Assembly (NCBI GenBank): GCA_039679645.1
Contig: JBDKUO010000005.1
Span: 43,395 to 107,394, forward strand
Reading direction: 5' to 3'
From: Armatimonadota bacterium
GTDB lineage: Bacteria > Armatimonadota > UBA5829
Length of the DNA: 64,000 nt
This document shows, one piece after another, positions 42,792 through 51,615 of this stretch (positions are counted from its first letter, which is position 1; each line of letters begins with the position of its first letter). The notes below the pieces were generated by a model that was not told the DNA's origin, ran no database searches, and worked only from the letters and a program-made list of their open reading frames with translations. The position numbers and the translations under genes were made by a program.

Positions 42792-44297
42792 TTAGTTTCG
42801 CGCGCCTAGAACCTTCACTATGGCGGTGCCGTGATCGCCACGATCCGGGTAATACGCCTTGATCGTAAACTCAAGACCCTGTGTCGCCAGCGGACCCTCA
42901 AGCGCAATCGGGCCGACCTTGAACTCTCCGTCCTTATCCACAGCAGCCATCTGCGAAGTCACCTCTCCGCTGAGCTTGAGCAGGCCGACAAGTCCGTTGG
43001 AATACGTCACGTTCACAAGCACCTTTGCGTCAGGCTCGGCTGTGCCCTTTATCAGCAGGGCGCGCTTTATACTTGCCCCGTCGGGCGGGTTAGTAAGCAC
43101 AATCTTTTCCGGCTCAGGCTCGGGAGCCGGAGCCTCGACAGACTCCTTCGGCTGATCAACCGGCACCGTCACTTGCGGCGCCGAAGCAGGCTGCATCGCC
43201 GGAATAATTTCCACTTGCTCATTCTTTGCCAAGGCGGTCTTTGCGGGCAGAGGCGGCAAAACCGGCACAATTGGTTCCACGCTGACCAGCCTGCTCGCCT
43301 GTACCGGCGCGGCAACCACTCCATTGACGCTAAGCCTGGCCACAAGCGCGGCCCCCTTAACGCTCTTGTCCGCGGGAATCTCCACAACGCCCCTATACGC
43401 GCCGGGCTTCATTTCATCCAAAGTGACTGACTTTATCAAGTCTTTTATCTCGACTCTCACCCTGCCGCCGGGTGTGCCCGACACATCCACAGTGAGCAGG
43501 TCGCCGCTTCTGAGGGGCGTCGGCGCGGAGAATGTCACCGAGCTTATCTTCGGCTTGGCCTTTGATAATTCAGTTGGCGCTGTCTGCTTCACCGCCTGCT
43601 TTGAGAATGGATTTACTATCTCCACCCCTCCTCTGGAAACAGGCTTTCCTTGTCCCGTCCAGAGTTTTGAGGCAGGACTTGCCTGCACCCCTCCCCGCTT
43701 CGCGGAGGGGTCGGGGGAGAGGCTAGTCTTAGCCTGCGCAGGCTTGCTCTGCTTTTTCGCAGCAGCGGCTTTAGCCGCAGGAGCACTCTTAGCCGTTTTC
43801 TTATCCGGCATCGCGGCGAACAGAGTCCATGCCTGAGAGCTTGTCGGGCTCACGCGGCACTTGATCAGCATCCCGCGCTTTATATCGCTGGGCTTGCCTA
43901 TACTGCCGTTGCCCAATATTACCTGAGCCTCCGGCCTGACTGTAACGCTCCGGCCGTCCTCGAACGATAGCTTGTTGTCCTTTACACCGGCAGCAGTCCC
44001 GATCATGACTCCAAATAGTCCTTTGACTGAAGCCGCGGAGCCGTTCTGGTTCACCACAGCCACGACATGATCGCCCTGAGCAAGATCGCGCAGCCCAACC
44101 GCACGCATATCCTTGCCCACCTGGCCGCGCATGACCTTCGCGCCCTTGGCCAGAGAATATTTTCCTGTGTCCAGCACAAATGCACTCGAATCCGCCGCAA
44201 CACTGAGCAGCGTGCCGCTCACCGTCCGTGCGCACTGAGCGCATGTCGCAGCGGTCAGAGCGATAATTACGCATATAACAACCGATGTAAGTCTCAT
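42792..44297 (-). CDS. Secreted Pro/Ala/Lys-rich protein with Ig-like C-terminal domain
   Basis: 501 residues from the ATG at 44297 (AGGAGG upstream). Signal peptide (1-22, VVICVIIALTAATCAQCA). A domain of about 130 residues with DUF5666-like strands (VSGTLLSVAADSSAFVLDTGKYSLAKGAKV, GSIGKPSDIKRGMLIKCRV) follows, then a disordered Ala/Lys linker, beta-sandwich stretches, and a last Ig-like domain (VLTNPPDGASIKRALLIKGTAEPDAKVLV). The last motif is common in bacterial adhesins. Residues around 195-210 (SPDPSAKRGGVQ) are encoded by a G/C-rich hairpin repeat (43688-43710). Role unknown. Confidence 0.7.
   Translation of the reverse strand: MRLTSVVICVIIALTAATCAQCARTVSGTLLSVAADSSAFVLDTGKYSLAKGAKVMRGQVGKDMRAVGLRDLAQGDHVVAVVNQNGSAASVKGLFGVMIGTAAGVKDNKLSFEDGRSVTVRPEAQVILGNGSIGKPSDIKRGMLIKCRVSPTSSQAWTLFAAMPDKKTAKSAPAAKAAAAKKQSKPAQAKTSLSPDPSAKRGGVQASPASKLWTGQGKPVSRGGVEIVNPFSKQAVKQTAPTELSKAKPKISSVTFSAPTPLRSGDLLTVDVSGTPGGRVRVEIKDLIKSVTLDEMKPGAYRGVVEIPADKSVKGAALVARLSVNGVVAAPVQASRLVSVEPIVPVLPPLPAKTALAKNEQVEIIPAMQPASAPQVTVPVDQPKESVEAPAPEPEPEKIVLTNPPDGASIKRALLIKGTAEPDAKVLVNVTYSNGLVGLLKLSGEVTSQMAAVDKDGEFKVGPIALEGPLATQGLEFTIKAYYPDRGDHGTAIVKVLGARN
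43688..43710. repeat. CCCCTCC hairpin inside a coding sequence
   Basis: CCCCTCC and GGAGGGG flank CCGCTTCGC, followed by a GGGGGAGAGG tract. It encodes part of a linker in the secreted protein. Confidence 0.55.
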
Positions 44298-44371
44298 AAT
44301 ACCCTCCTGATAATCTTGAGGTCGCTTAATACTTCTACCAGGCGCACAGAATAACCTTGTTGATTTATGAA

Positions 44372-44403
44372 GGAAGTGGAAAGCTGAAGGTGGAAAGTGG
44401 AAA
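44372..44403 (+). repeat. GTGGAAAG-word repeat
   Basis: GGAAGTGGAAAGCTGAAGGT and following words, in the divergent gap between the secreted protein and PhnD-like genes. Related words at 40868 and 51616. Confidence 0.5.
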
Positions 44404-44483
44404 ACAAGGAGCAATTGCCTCTAGGGATAACGCATAATTGTGCGCGATATCCGGCAAGTACAGAACGCAAACTGGAGAAGAAA

Positions 44484-45401
44484 ATGACTCGACATTATAT
44501 ATGGCTGCTGATTATAGCAATTACGCTGTGCGGATGCGGCAAGCAGAAATCAAGTCCCGTAAAGTCCGCCCCTCTGGGTTCGGCGCAAAACCCGATCAAG
44601 ATGGCTCTGGTACCATCGCTGGACACTAAAAAGCTCGTGATCAGCGGCGAAAAACTGGCTGAGCTGCTCAAAAAAGAGACGGGCCTCAACTATAAAGTCA
44701 GCGTACCCACCAGCTATGCCGCGGTGATATCGGCTATGGGCGCCGGTAATGTCGATGTAGGCTGGCTCTCTCCCCTGCCCTATGTAATAGCGCACGACCA
44801 ATACGGCGTGGAAGTGATCCTGACGACAGTCCGAAACAAATCCACCAAGTATTTCAGCGCGATAATCGCGCGCACGGATACCGGCATCAATAAGCTCTCA
44901 GACCTCAAGGGCAAGAAATTTGCCTATGGCGACCCTGTATCAACGTCCGGCAGCATATATCCCAAGCACCTGATCCGCACCAGCGGATACGACCCGGAAA
45001 AGTTCTTCTCCAATGTGATCTACGCAGGCGCGCACGATAAAGTGGTGATGGCTGTCTACAACAAGCAGGTGGACGGCGGCGCGATATACGGCGGAGTGGT
45101 GAGCGACGCCAGAGAGAAGGTCGTCGATACTATCAAAGACGTGATGCAAAAGACTCACGTTATCGCCAGGAGCATCGATATCCCCAACGACACTGTAAGC
45201 GTGCGCAGATGTATGCCGCCCAGCCTGGTGAAAAAGATTCGCGACGGCTTGATGAAAGTCGCATCATCCGACGAAGGCCGGATCGCAGTAATGAGCCTCT
45301 ATGGGATCGACGGGTTCGTTATAGCAAAAGACAGCGACTACGACTCCGTGCGCAAAGTCGCAAAGATCGAGAAGATCGAACTGGAAAAGATAGACAAATA
45401 G
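44484..45401 (+). CDS. PhnD-like phosphate/phosphonate-type substrate-binding lipoprotein
   Basis: 305 residues from the ATG at 44484 (GGAGAAG upstream). Lipobox in LLIIAITLCGCGKQ, so a membrane-anchored lipoprotein. The periplasmic binding fold has the PhnD marks MALVPSLDTKK, AMGAGNVDVGWLSPLPYV, DLKGKKFAYGDPVSTSGSIYPKHL and VYNKQVDGGAIYGG. PhnD proteins bind phosphonate, phosphite or related ions for ABC import. No permease or ATPase gene is next to it; it may be a signal-receptor orphan or work with a distant transporter. Confidence 0.88.
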   Translation: MTRHYIWLLIIAITLCGCGKQKSSPVKSAPLGSAQNPIKMALVPSLDTKKLVISGEKLAELLKKETGLNYKVSVPTSYAAVISAMGAGNVDVGWLSPLPYVIAHDQYGVEVILTTVRNKSTKYFSAIIARTDTGINKLSDLKGKKFAYGDPVSTSGSIYPKHLIRTSGYDPEKFFSNVIYAGAHDKVVMAVYNKQVDGGAIYGGVVSDAREKVVDTIKDVMQKTHVIARSIDIPNDTVSVRRCMPPSLVKKIRDGLMKVASSDEGRIAVMSLYGIDGFVIAKDSDYDSVRKVAKIEKIELEKIDK

Positions 45402-45405
45402 GCTC

Positions 45406-46050
45406 TCACTGAACAACAATACTGCCGGTGATAAAGCTCTTGTCGACATCTTCCGGATTGAGAATATAGTATGAGAGAGTCCCGGTTCCGGTAAACTTTC
45501 TGGTGAATGTGCCGCCATTGATGAGCACGTTGCTTTGAAACGTGCCGCTGGGATTGGGAATGCCGAAGAGTGTAAATGTGCCTGAAAAGAACACATTTCC
45601 CCTCTTCTGAGCAGTGTATTTGCCCGCTGTTTCAAACTGAGAGTAGCCCTTCACCTCGCCATTGGTGAAGGTGAGCGTTGCCGCTACGGTGCCCGAGTCA
45701 TCCAGAATATCCATGGTAAAGTCGGAACCCGTTGCGTTGCGCCACACGACTGTGTCACCGAAGTTGCCCTCAAGCGTGCTCGGTTGAAAAGTGTTGTCGG
45801 GCCGGATTACGATCTCCGAGAGTGTGACCGGATTCGGCACTTTGTCCAGAGTACCGCTTACGACCTGGTGAGGATTAGTATCGGTGTTTACCCACTGCAC
45901 GCTGTCGCCCGACTTGATGCTGCGTGTTTTAGGAGAGACTCTCTGAGATTGTATCTGCACGATAAACGCGTTCGAGTTTCCCCCACCTCCACCACCACCG
46001 CAACCACAAATACAGAGGATACCTGCGATGATCATGAATAATCTTGACAT
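45406..46050 (-). CDS. Lipoprotein with cupredoxin-like repeats
   Basis: 214 residues from the ATG at 46050 (GGAGGA upstream). Lipobox AGILCICGCG and then seven glycines. Two plastocyanin-like segments are visible: SIKSGDSVQWVNTDTNPHQVVSG (about 40-65) and NFGDTVVWRNATGSDFTMDI (about 90-115). The first His of a copper site is present, but I see no Cys-His-Met cluster at the C-terminus, so copper binding is doubtful. A fold-only role is likely. It converges on the PhnD-like gene. Confidence 0.68.
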   Translation of the reverse strand: MSRLFMIIAGILCICGCGGGGGGGNSNAFIVQIQSQRVSPKTRSIKSGDSVQWVNTDTNPHQVVSGTLDKVPNPVTLSEIVIRPDNTFQPSTLEGNFGDTVVWRNATGSDFTMDILDDSGTVAATLTFTNGEVKGYSQFETAGKYTAQKRGNVFFSGTFTLFGIPNPSGTFQSNVLINGGTFTRKFTGTGTLSYYILNPEDVDKSFITGSIVVQ

Positions 46051-46154
46051 ATCCAGTCCTCCAAAAGCGCTGCATGCTCGGATAAAGCATAATATGCCGG
46101 TCATTCAATCACAGGAGCGCTCAGAGAGGATACCCGTTGGTAGGATAAATTGAA

Positions 46155-47075
46155 TCACTTAGTAGAAGTAGCAATCTTGCGGAGTTCGGATGTGGGGACA
46201 TCGCCCATGAGCATAAACCGAATGCCGTTATGCGCCCATGTCAAAACATTGGTGACTTTGCTCTTAACGGGCGATATGGCTGCATCTTTGCCGGCTTTGC
46301 GTTGAAACATCGAGATCACGCTTGCCCCATTTGAAAACTGCAGATGAGCCGAGCAATACCCATTGACTGACATTCTGGAAATGCCGATCAGTTTGTAACC
46401 TTTTGGCAGATATGTGGGCTTGATTACATTGAAACGCCTGTCGACGGTCTTGCGCGCCTGCCTTACCTTGCCGGTCACTTTGAATGCCGAAGAAGATATG
46501 TCTGATGGATTGATCTGGATGCTCGTGAACCTGGAAGAGTTGACTACACTGCCGTGCGGACTTTCTATCTGAGAACGCATTATCAGATAGCAGTCTTTAT
46601 CGATCCAGACCCTGCGCGCCGAGTCGAGCCTGTTATGAGGCATGGCAAAGACAATATATGTGGGCCGGCCGGCAACCGTGTCCGTGCCGATCAGGCGAAG
46701 ATCGAAATTGCGCAGGGTCTCCTCATGAATTGTGTCGGCAGGAATTGCGAGGTGGCTGGAAGATTCTTCCCATATGTTGTGTCTCGGGTAATACTTCCAA
46801 AATTTGGGGCCGTCTTGAATAACTATAATGCCGGAAAGCGCGGTTGGAGTAAAGAACTCAGTGCGCGTCTGATCCGGCAAAAGATGGACAACCTTAAACT
46901 TGGCTGACATTAGCCCGCCCGCGAAGTGGAATGTCGCGACCTTTGTGCCCCTGTAGCTGACGTGCTTTTCCGCTGTCTCGGTCTTTTGAAGCAGCTCATT
47001 TACATTGGCGGCAAATACCAGCGCCGGGGCAAAGAGCATCGGTATTAAAAATGCCAGCAGTTTCCTGTGTATCAT
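46155..47075 (-). CDS. RseB/MucB-like sigma-factor regulatory protein
   Basis: 306 residues, signal peptide (1-22). LolA/RseB fold with YRGTKVATFHFAGG, RTEFFTPTALSGIIVIQDG, KFWKYYPRHNIWEESSS and a second domain (about 205-300) with KPTYLPKGYKLIGISRMSVNG and WAHNGIRFMLMGDVP. RseB binds the periplasmic part of the anti-sigma factor and senses lipids or misfolded outer-membrane protein. It overlaps the anti-sigma gene by four bases, the third gene of the sigma operon. Confidence 0.85.
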   Translation of the reverse strand: MIHRKLLAFLIPMLFAPALVFAANVNELLQKTETAEKHVSYRGTKVATFHFAGGLMSAKFKVVHLLPDQTRTEFFTPTALSGIIVIQDGPKFWKYYPRHNIWEESSSHLAIPADTIHEETLRNFDLRLIGTDTVAGRPTYIVFAMPHNRLDSARRVWIDKDCYLIMRSQIESPHGSVVNSSRFTSIQINPSDISSSAFKVTGKVRQARKTVDRRFNVIKPTYLPKGYKLIGISRMSVNGYCSAHLQFSNGASVISMFQRKAGKDAAISPVKSKVTNVLTWAHNGIRFMLMGDVPTSELRKIATSTK

Positions 47076-47569
47076 GGCGCGTTTGAGTCCGTAGTCAGGC
47101 TTGCATTCTCCATCTCAGCCGCAATAAATGTCACATGCGGATCACCTAAAACCTGCTGGCGCTGAGCGCGAGAATGCGCAGAAATACATTGAGCATATTC
47201 GGGAATTGACGCCGGATCGATGGTTGACCGGTCGTTTTTAATGCAAACCGGCAGCACAAGCAGCAAAACCAACACCATCACAAACGCAAAGGCCGGAACC
47301 GCATATGCCGAACGCAGCATCCACGGGAGTCTGCTTTGTGCAGCCTTCTGCTGCTCCAGGATTTTTGCTTTGACAGCGTCCCAACAGTCAAAAGGAACTC
47401 GATTTGTGCCCATCTCTCTCAACGCTGCCGTCATTCTCTTCATTGAGGCAAGCTGTCCGGCGCAATTCGCGCACTCCCTGACATGAGTTTCAAACTCGGC
47501 ACGCACATGCCCGGCAAGACTATCGTCCAAATATTCAGATATCAAAACGGCGAATTTCTTGCAATTCAT
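47072..47569 (-). CDS. Zinc-finger anti-sigma factor
   Basis: 165 residues. An N-terminal ZAS domain with the HxxxCxxC motif (HVRECANC), and one membrane helix (about 85-110, VPAFAFVMVLVLLLVLPVCI). A short external tail follows. It should hold the adjacent ECF sigma factor inactive at the membrane. Both ends overlap their neighbours by four bases (ATGA), so the three proteins are made in balance. Confidence 0.87.
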   Translation of the reverse strand: MNCKKFAVLISEYLDDSLAGHVRAEFETHVRECANCAGQLASMKRMTAALREMGTNRVPFDCWDAVKAKILEQQKAAQSRLPWMLRSAYAVPAFAFVMVLVLLLVLPVCIKNDRSTIDPASIPEYAQCISAHSRAQRQQVLGDPHVTFIAAEMENASLTTDSNAP

Positions 47570-48147
47570 AACGTTTCACCCATTTGCTTGCCCACCAGGT
47601 ATTTGAGTTCAGTGCGCGCCCTCGACACCCGTGACTTGACAGTTCCCACCGGCACATTGAGTACTTTCGCGACTTCTTCCTGAGAGAGTCCTTCCATATC
47701 ATAAAGCACCAGCGCCATTCTCAGTTTATCAGAAAGCTTTGCGATCGCGCTTCTGAGCATATGCGCCTGCTCAGACCTGACCACGACTCTCTCCGGGTCG
47801 GTAGACATATCGTGAGAGACCGGCTCGAAACCAACTTCAGTATATTTATCATCATCCAGCGAATCGGCAGGCCTGGACTTGCGTTTTCTTATAAAGTCTA
47901 TCGCCGCGTTTACTGCAATTCGATACAGCCAGGTGTAGAAAGCGGAGCCGGAGTTGAATGTCGTGAGCTTTGAATATGCCTTTACAAAAGTCTCCTGCGT
48001 AATATCGACGGCATCGTCACGATTTGCGACATAGTTCAGGACAGCAGAGTATATCCGGTCCTGGTATTTGTTCACCAGTATCGAAAAGGCGTCCATATCG
48101 CCGCCGAGCACACGCTCCACAACTGTCTGATCCGTTAAGCCGCTCAT
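47566..48147 (-). CDS. ECF RNA polymerase sigma factor (RpoE/SigW-like)
   Basis: 193 residues from the ATG at 48147 (AGGA six bases upstream); an in-frame ATG at 48207 would add 20 residues. Region 2 (about 20-90: DITQETFVKAYSKLTTF, FYTWLYRIAVNAAIDFIRKRK) and region 4 (about 135-185: MEGLSQEEVAKVLNVPVGTVKSRVSRAR) are complete. It heads an operon with the anti-sigma factor and an RseB-like protein, the usual envelope-stress set. A promoter of the ECF type upstream suggests it directs its own gene. Confidence 0.92.
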   Translation of the reverse strand: MSGLTDQTVVERVLGGDMDAFSILVNKYQDRIYSAVLNYVANRDDAVDITQETFVKAYSKLTTFNSGSAFYTWLYRIAVNAAIDFIRKRKSRPADSLDDDKYTEVGFEPVSHDMSTDPERVVVRSEQAHMLRSAIAKLSDKLRMALVLYDMEGLSQEEVAKVLNVPVGTVKSRVSRARTELKYLVGKQMGETL

Positions 48148-48274
48148 CTCGCGTCCTATCGCAAATCCTGTTATAGGTTTGTTGGGCGCACAGGTTATGC
48201 TCTCCATCTAAACCTCTGCTGCATAGATATTATCAGACGTAAGAAGATACGGCAAACTTCCTAACATGGGTTTC

Positions 48275-48299
48275 GACGGAGAAAAAAAAGAATCGTTCC
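48275..48299 (-). promoter_or_regulatory. ECF-type autoregulatory promoter
   Basis: On the minus strand GGAAC (48295-48299), a 16-base spacer containing T8, and CGTC (48275-48278). This matches ECF-type -35 GGAAC and -10 CGTC spacing. It directs the sigma gene about 65-130 bases downstream. Confidence 0.65.
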
Positions 48300-48333
48300 A
48301 TTCGATCAATGGAATTTGGAAGGGTTGGAGTTA

Positions 48334-48390
48334 CCCTCCAGGTAGGATACCTGGAGGGATAAGACCGGAGAGATAAGACCGGAGAGATAA
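48334..48390. repeat. Hairpin plus 14-bp tandem repeat
   Basis: CCCTCCAGGTA and TACCTGGAGGG form a perfect 11-bp stem around GGA (48334-48358). It is followed by two copies of GATAAGACCGGAGA (48358-48371 and 48372-48385) and a partial third. Lies between the Rhs-like stop and the sigma promoter. Confidence 0.65.
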
Positions 48391-48431
48391 TAGGCTGGGT
48401 GCGCAAATAGGAGACCTAATAGGTCCGGTAT

Positions 48432-49541
48432 TTAGCCGCCGCTTCCGGGGCCAGTAACCGTCACTTTTGTTTCCCCGGAGCCGTATGTGTAGCTGTGCTT
48501 GTTGGTGTTGGCGTCTATAATGGCCTGGGTGCGTCCCAGAGGATCGTAAACGACTTTCGCAGTGCTCAGCCCGGTTCCTTTCGGGTTGGGCACGCTCACA
48601 GAAATTAAAAACGGCTTGCCGTTACATAGCGTATATCCGTATGACCAGTGCAGAGCCTTTGTATTGTTTTCTTGCGACACGGCCGTCAGGCAGGTCTGGC
48701 CTTCTACCTGCCCGAACACATACTTTCGCTGACCGGAAATCTTACCCAGATTGTCGTAAGAGAAGATATCCGATACATAACCGCTGGAGCTATATGCGAT
48801 GGACAGCAAAGGCTTGCCGTCGGACTGGGTGATCTTTTCAAGCCGGCCATATGAGTCATAGCACAATGAGATAGGCTTGCCGACAATGTCGGATATCTGC
48901 CTTAGTCTATACAGACCGGCATTGTGCGAGTCGGGCGTGAAGACCCACTTTTCGTCGTCCGCGAATGTCATCGTGAGTGACTGCCACTGGCCTGCAGCAG
49001 ATCCGAATTTGCCCATCACGAAATATGGCGGCTTCTTGGCATTTGCAAGTTCGCCTGTAAGCTTGCCATCCTTGACCTGTGGTATCAGTTCTTCTTTTGC
49101 GCCGTTATACCACACAAGTATCAGCTTGCCCTGTGCATCATTGGGCAGCGCAATTATGGTGTCGTCATAACTGTGCGTCCATCCGGCTGAGAACCCTTGC
49201 GAACACAATCCTTTTGCCGCCATGCACGTACGATATAACCGTGAGAAGTCCACCGAGGGACCGGTCGGGTTATTTACCCCGAAATCGGACATAGGGTTGT
49301 TTTGATAGACTCCTGTGCCCAGGTAAACGGTAAACGAAGCAGACGGACCTGCTGCGCCCGTGTTTGTGGTATCAACCGCTGCAACGGCATCCGCCCAGGG
49401 AGGCAGAGTTTCTTCAAGAGCGGTGTCCATCAAGGACGAATCGGCGCCATTTCCATACTTAAGTGTATCTTCCGGCGACTGTGCGTTTACAGAAACGCTC
49501 AGCACGGTCATAAGCAGGCAGCATGATAATCTTAGCAGCAT
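48432..49541 (-). CDS. Short Rhs/YD-repeat-like secreted protein
   Basis: 369 residues from the ATG at 49541 (GGAGG upstream), signal peptide 1-20 (LLRLSCCLLMTVLSVSVNA). A DUF6531-like N-terminal segment (VDFSRLYRTCMAAKGLCSQGFSAGWTHSYDD) is followed by YD-repeat-like strands (YRLRQISDIVGKPISLCYDSYGRLEKITQ, AKVVYDPLGRTQAIIDANTNKHSYTY). It ends after about five repeats at VTVTGPGSGG. Full Rhs proteins run for 1000 or more residues and end in a toxin or cleavage core, absent here. It may be a truncated or minimal shell protein. Confidence 0.7.
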   Translation of the reverse strand: MLLRLSCCLLMTVLSVSVNAQSPEDTLKYGNGADSSLMDTALEETLPPWADAVAAVDTTNTGAAGPSASFTVYLGTGVYQNNPMSDFGVNNPTGPSVDFSRLYRTCMAAKGLCSQGFSAGWTHSYDDTIIALPNDAQGKLILVWYNGAKEELIPQVKDGKLTGELANAKKPPYFVMGKFGSAAGQWQSLTMTFADDEKWVFTPDSHNAGLYRLRQISDIVGKPISLCYDSYGRLEKITQSDGKPLLSIAYSSSGYVSDIFSYDNLGKISGQRKYVFGQVEGQTCLTAVSQENNTKALHWSYGYTLCNGKPFLISVSVPNPKGTGLSTAKVVYDPLGRTQAIIDANTNKHSYTYGSGETKVTVTGPGSGG

Positions 49542-49757
49542 AATTATGCCTCCAACGGCAAAATGATACAAGGCAATCATTACGTAAGTCAAGACAGGTG
49601 GCTTGCCGAATTGCAAAACACTGGCCGGAGACAATTGCGATAAACGTCAAACCCAGCGATTTTCCTGCTCGACCGCTTCTCAATTAAGCGGGCAGGGCAG
49701 TAAAATCGCGACCAAATCTCCCCTATCGCAACAACCCCGGCCGGGAAGAACTTGCAG

Positions 49758-50978
49758 TTACTTGATGATCATACCGGCAACATGCCCACTGGACCAGGCC
49801 CATTGCAGATTAAATCCTCCGGAATCACCATCAACATCTATTATTTCACCGGCAAAATACAAACCGCATACCAGCTTTGACTGTAAAGATTGAGCATCGA
49901 TTTCTTCGGTATTTACCCCACCTGCTGTGACCTGGGCCTCTTTAAGAGGACGAAGTTTTGAGACAGTCAGAGTGATGTCCTTTATATTTCTGACAACATC
50001 CAGCCGCTTGCGCTTTGAAATGTCTCCGGACCGCTCGAGTTCGCCAATTCCCGCGAATCTAAGAATAACGGGGATCATTCTACCGGGCAGGAGCCCTACC
50101 AGAGAATCCTTGACCGCTCTTTTACCGCCGTTTTGAAAAACATGCAAGACGATTTGGTCCAGGTGATCTTCCGTCATATCCGGGAACAAATCGATATGAA
50201 GCATTACCTGAGACGTTTTGAGCAATGGAGCGATAACCCCCGCTTGAGCCATAACGGTAGGGCCTGAAACTCCATAACTGGTAAATAAAAGATCCCCCGA
50301 GCTTTCGCTGATAGTTTTGTTGCCGGACGTTGCCCAAACGCAGGCTTCTACTTTGACACCCTGAACATCCTTCGGCCATATCTCAACTGTCTCGACAGGG
50401 ACGAGGGCAGCATAAGTCGAGGTGAGCGAGTGCCCCAGTTTCTTAGCCCAGTGCAGTCCGTCACCGGTGGAACCCAGGTGATGAGCAGCCCTCCCACCGG
50501 TCGCTATTACCACTTCGTCAGACTCAAATTGTTTGCCGTTGGTTAAGGATATCTTCCACACGGCTGATCTCTCGATTTCCGCGACCTGCGAATCACACAG
50601 GACATCGACTCTGCTGCGCACGAGACTTTGTTGCAGAACGTCCACGACGCTCGACGCCTGGTTAGTCCGGGGGAAAATTCTGCCACTGTCCTCTTCTTTT
50701 AGAACCAGCCCTAAATCCTGAAAGAAATCCATGGTCGCATATTGATCAAACTGGTTGATTACTGTCTCGATAAATGTCGGGGCGGCGCCATGATATCGAT
50801 CAACTGTTATGTCCTTATTGGTCAAATTGCAGCGTCCGTTGCCGGTCGACAGAAGCTTCCTGCCAATCTGAGGGTTCTTTTCTATCAAGACAACGCGCTT
50901 TCCGTTGTGGGCAGCGGTAATAGATGCCATTATTCCCGCAGGACCGGCCCCGATGATCGCTACATCATGCTTTCTCAT
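49758..50978 (-). CDS. BaiN/HI0933-type flavoprotein
   Basis: 406 residues from the ATG at 50978; a TTG three codons upstream is possible. FAD-binding IIGAGPAGIMASITAAHNGKRVVLIEKNPQIGRKLLSTGNGRCNLTN is the HI0933 family hallmark, and the C-terminus EAQVTAGGVNTEEIDAQSLQSKLVCGLYFAGEIIDVDGDSGGFNLQWAWSSG closes the fold. Members are NAD(P)-linked oxidoreductases of uncertain substrate (BaiN acts on bile acids in gut clostridia). Alone in its neighbourhood. Confidence 0.9.
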   Translation of the reverse strand: MRKHDVAIIGAGPAGIMASITAAHNGKRVVLIEKNPQIGRKLLSTGNGRCNLTNKDITVDRYHGAAPTFIETVINQFDQYATMDFFQDLGLVLKEEDSGRIFPRTNQASSVVDVLQQSLVRSRVDVLCDSQVAEIERSAVWKISLTNGKQFESDEVVIATGGRAAHHLGSTGDGLHWAKKLGHSLTSTYAALVPVETVEIWPKDVQGVKVEACVWATSGNKTISESSGDLLFTSYGVSGPTVMAQAGVIAPLLKTSQVMLHIDLFPDMTEDHLDQIVLHVFQNGGKRAVKDSLVGLLPGRMIPVILRFAGIGELERSGDISKRKRLDVVRNIKDITLTVSKLRPLKEAQVTAGGVNTEEIDAQSLQSKLVCGLYFAGEIIDVDGDSGGFNLQWAWSSGHVAGMIIK

Positions 50979-51313
50979 TTTGGTCAATTTCCATACAACT
51001 CAAAAATCACTCCAAACCGGTCGGACAGACGGTTTTTGGCGCCGGATATAAGCGGCAAAGCGGACTTGCAGCCTGATCTTGTTATACTCTTACCTCAAAG
51101 CTTCTGTCAAGACTCTCGCAATCAGACTCTCGCAATCAGTTGACAGTTGTATGACAGCCGCCGCCCCGGAGATATCCACCTGCCACATTCGGAATTACAA
51201 CGTTACGACACCCCAACGTCCTGCAAAATGTTAGTCGTATGTGTGAATATGGGGATAATTATAATGGCGTTCAGGCGAAAAAGCACAACGCCGACGTCAG
51301 GGAGTGTTGAAAA
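50979..51313. other. Intergenic region with a 14-bp tandem duplication
   Basis: No gene seen. GACTCTCGCAATCA is repeated exactly twice in tandem (51111-51124 and 51125-51138), followed by TTGACA at 51140. A possible -10 TATAAT lies near 51262, about 50 bases before the DUF378 gene, without a good -35. It is the divergent promoter region of the flavoprotein and DUF378 genes. Confidence 0.5.
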
Positions 51314-51568
51314 ATGAGAACCTTAAGCATAACGGCGCTGGTCTTAATGGTTGTCGGCGCAATCAACTGGCTGCTTATAGGCGTATTCGGATTCAACCTG
51401 GTTACCGCGATATTCGGCTATTCGACAGCCGGAATCGTTGTGACTCGCATACTGTATATATTGGTCGGGCTTGCTGGCCTACATGGCATCTCCATGCTTA
51501 CCAGGCTCTCCGAAGCCCGTGACGACGTATGCGTACCCGGACACGCCAGAGTCGCAGGCATGCAATAG
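51314..51568 (+). CDS. DUF378 membrane protein
   Basis: 84 residues with GGGAG nine bases upstream. Two membrane helices and the DUF378 pattern ALVLMVVGAINWLLIGVFGFNLV, then RILYILVGLAGLHGI. The tail (about 65-84) is variable and charged. Function of the family unknown. Confidence 0.83.
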   Translation: MRTLSITALVLMVVGAINWLLIGVFGFNLVTAIFGYSTAGIVVTRILYILVGLAGLHGISMLTRLSEARDDVCVPGHARVAGMQ

Positions 51569-51615
51569 TCCAATATAAGCATATTGGCGGGATTTATCCC
51601 GATTAGATAAAGATA

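Noticed and set aside
42726..42862. Possible small gene in the YihY gap
   Set aside because: The sequence is an A/T-rich repeat with no start signal.
48358..48390. Short tandem repeats as a CRISPR array
   Set aside because: Units are 14 bases, directly adjacent, with no spacers; the same holds for 51111-51138.
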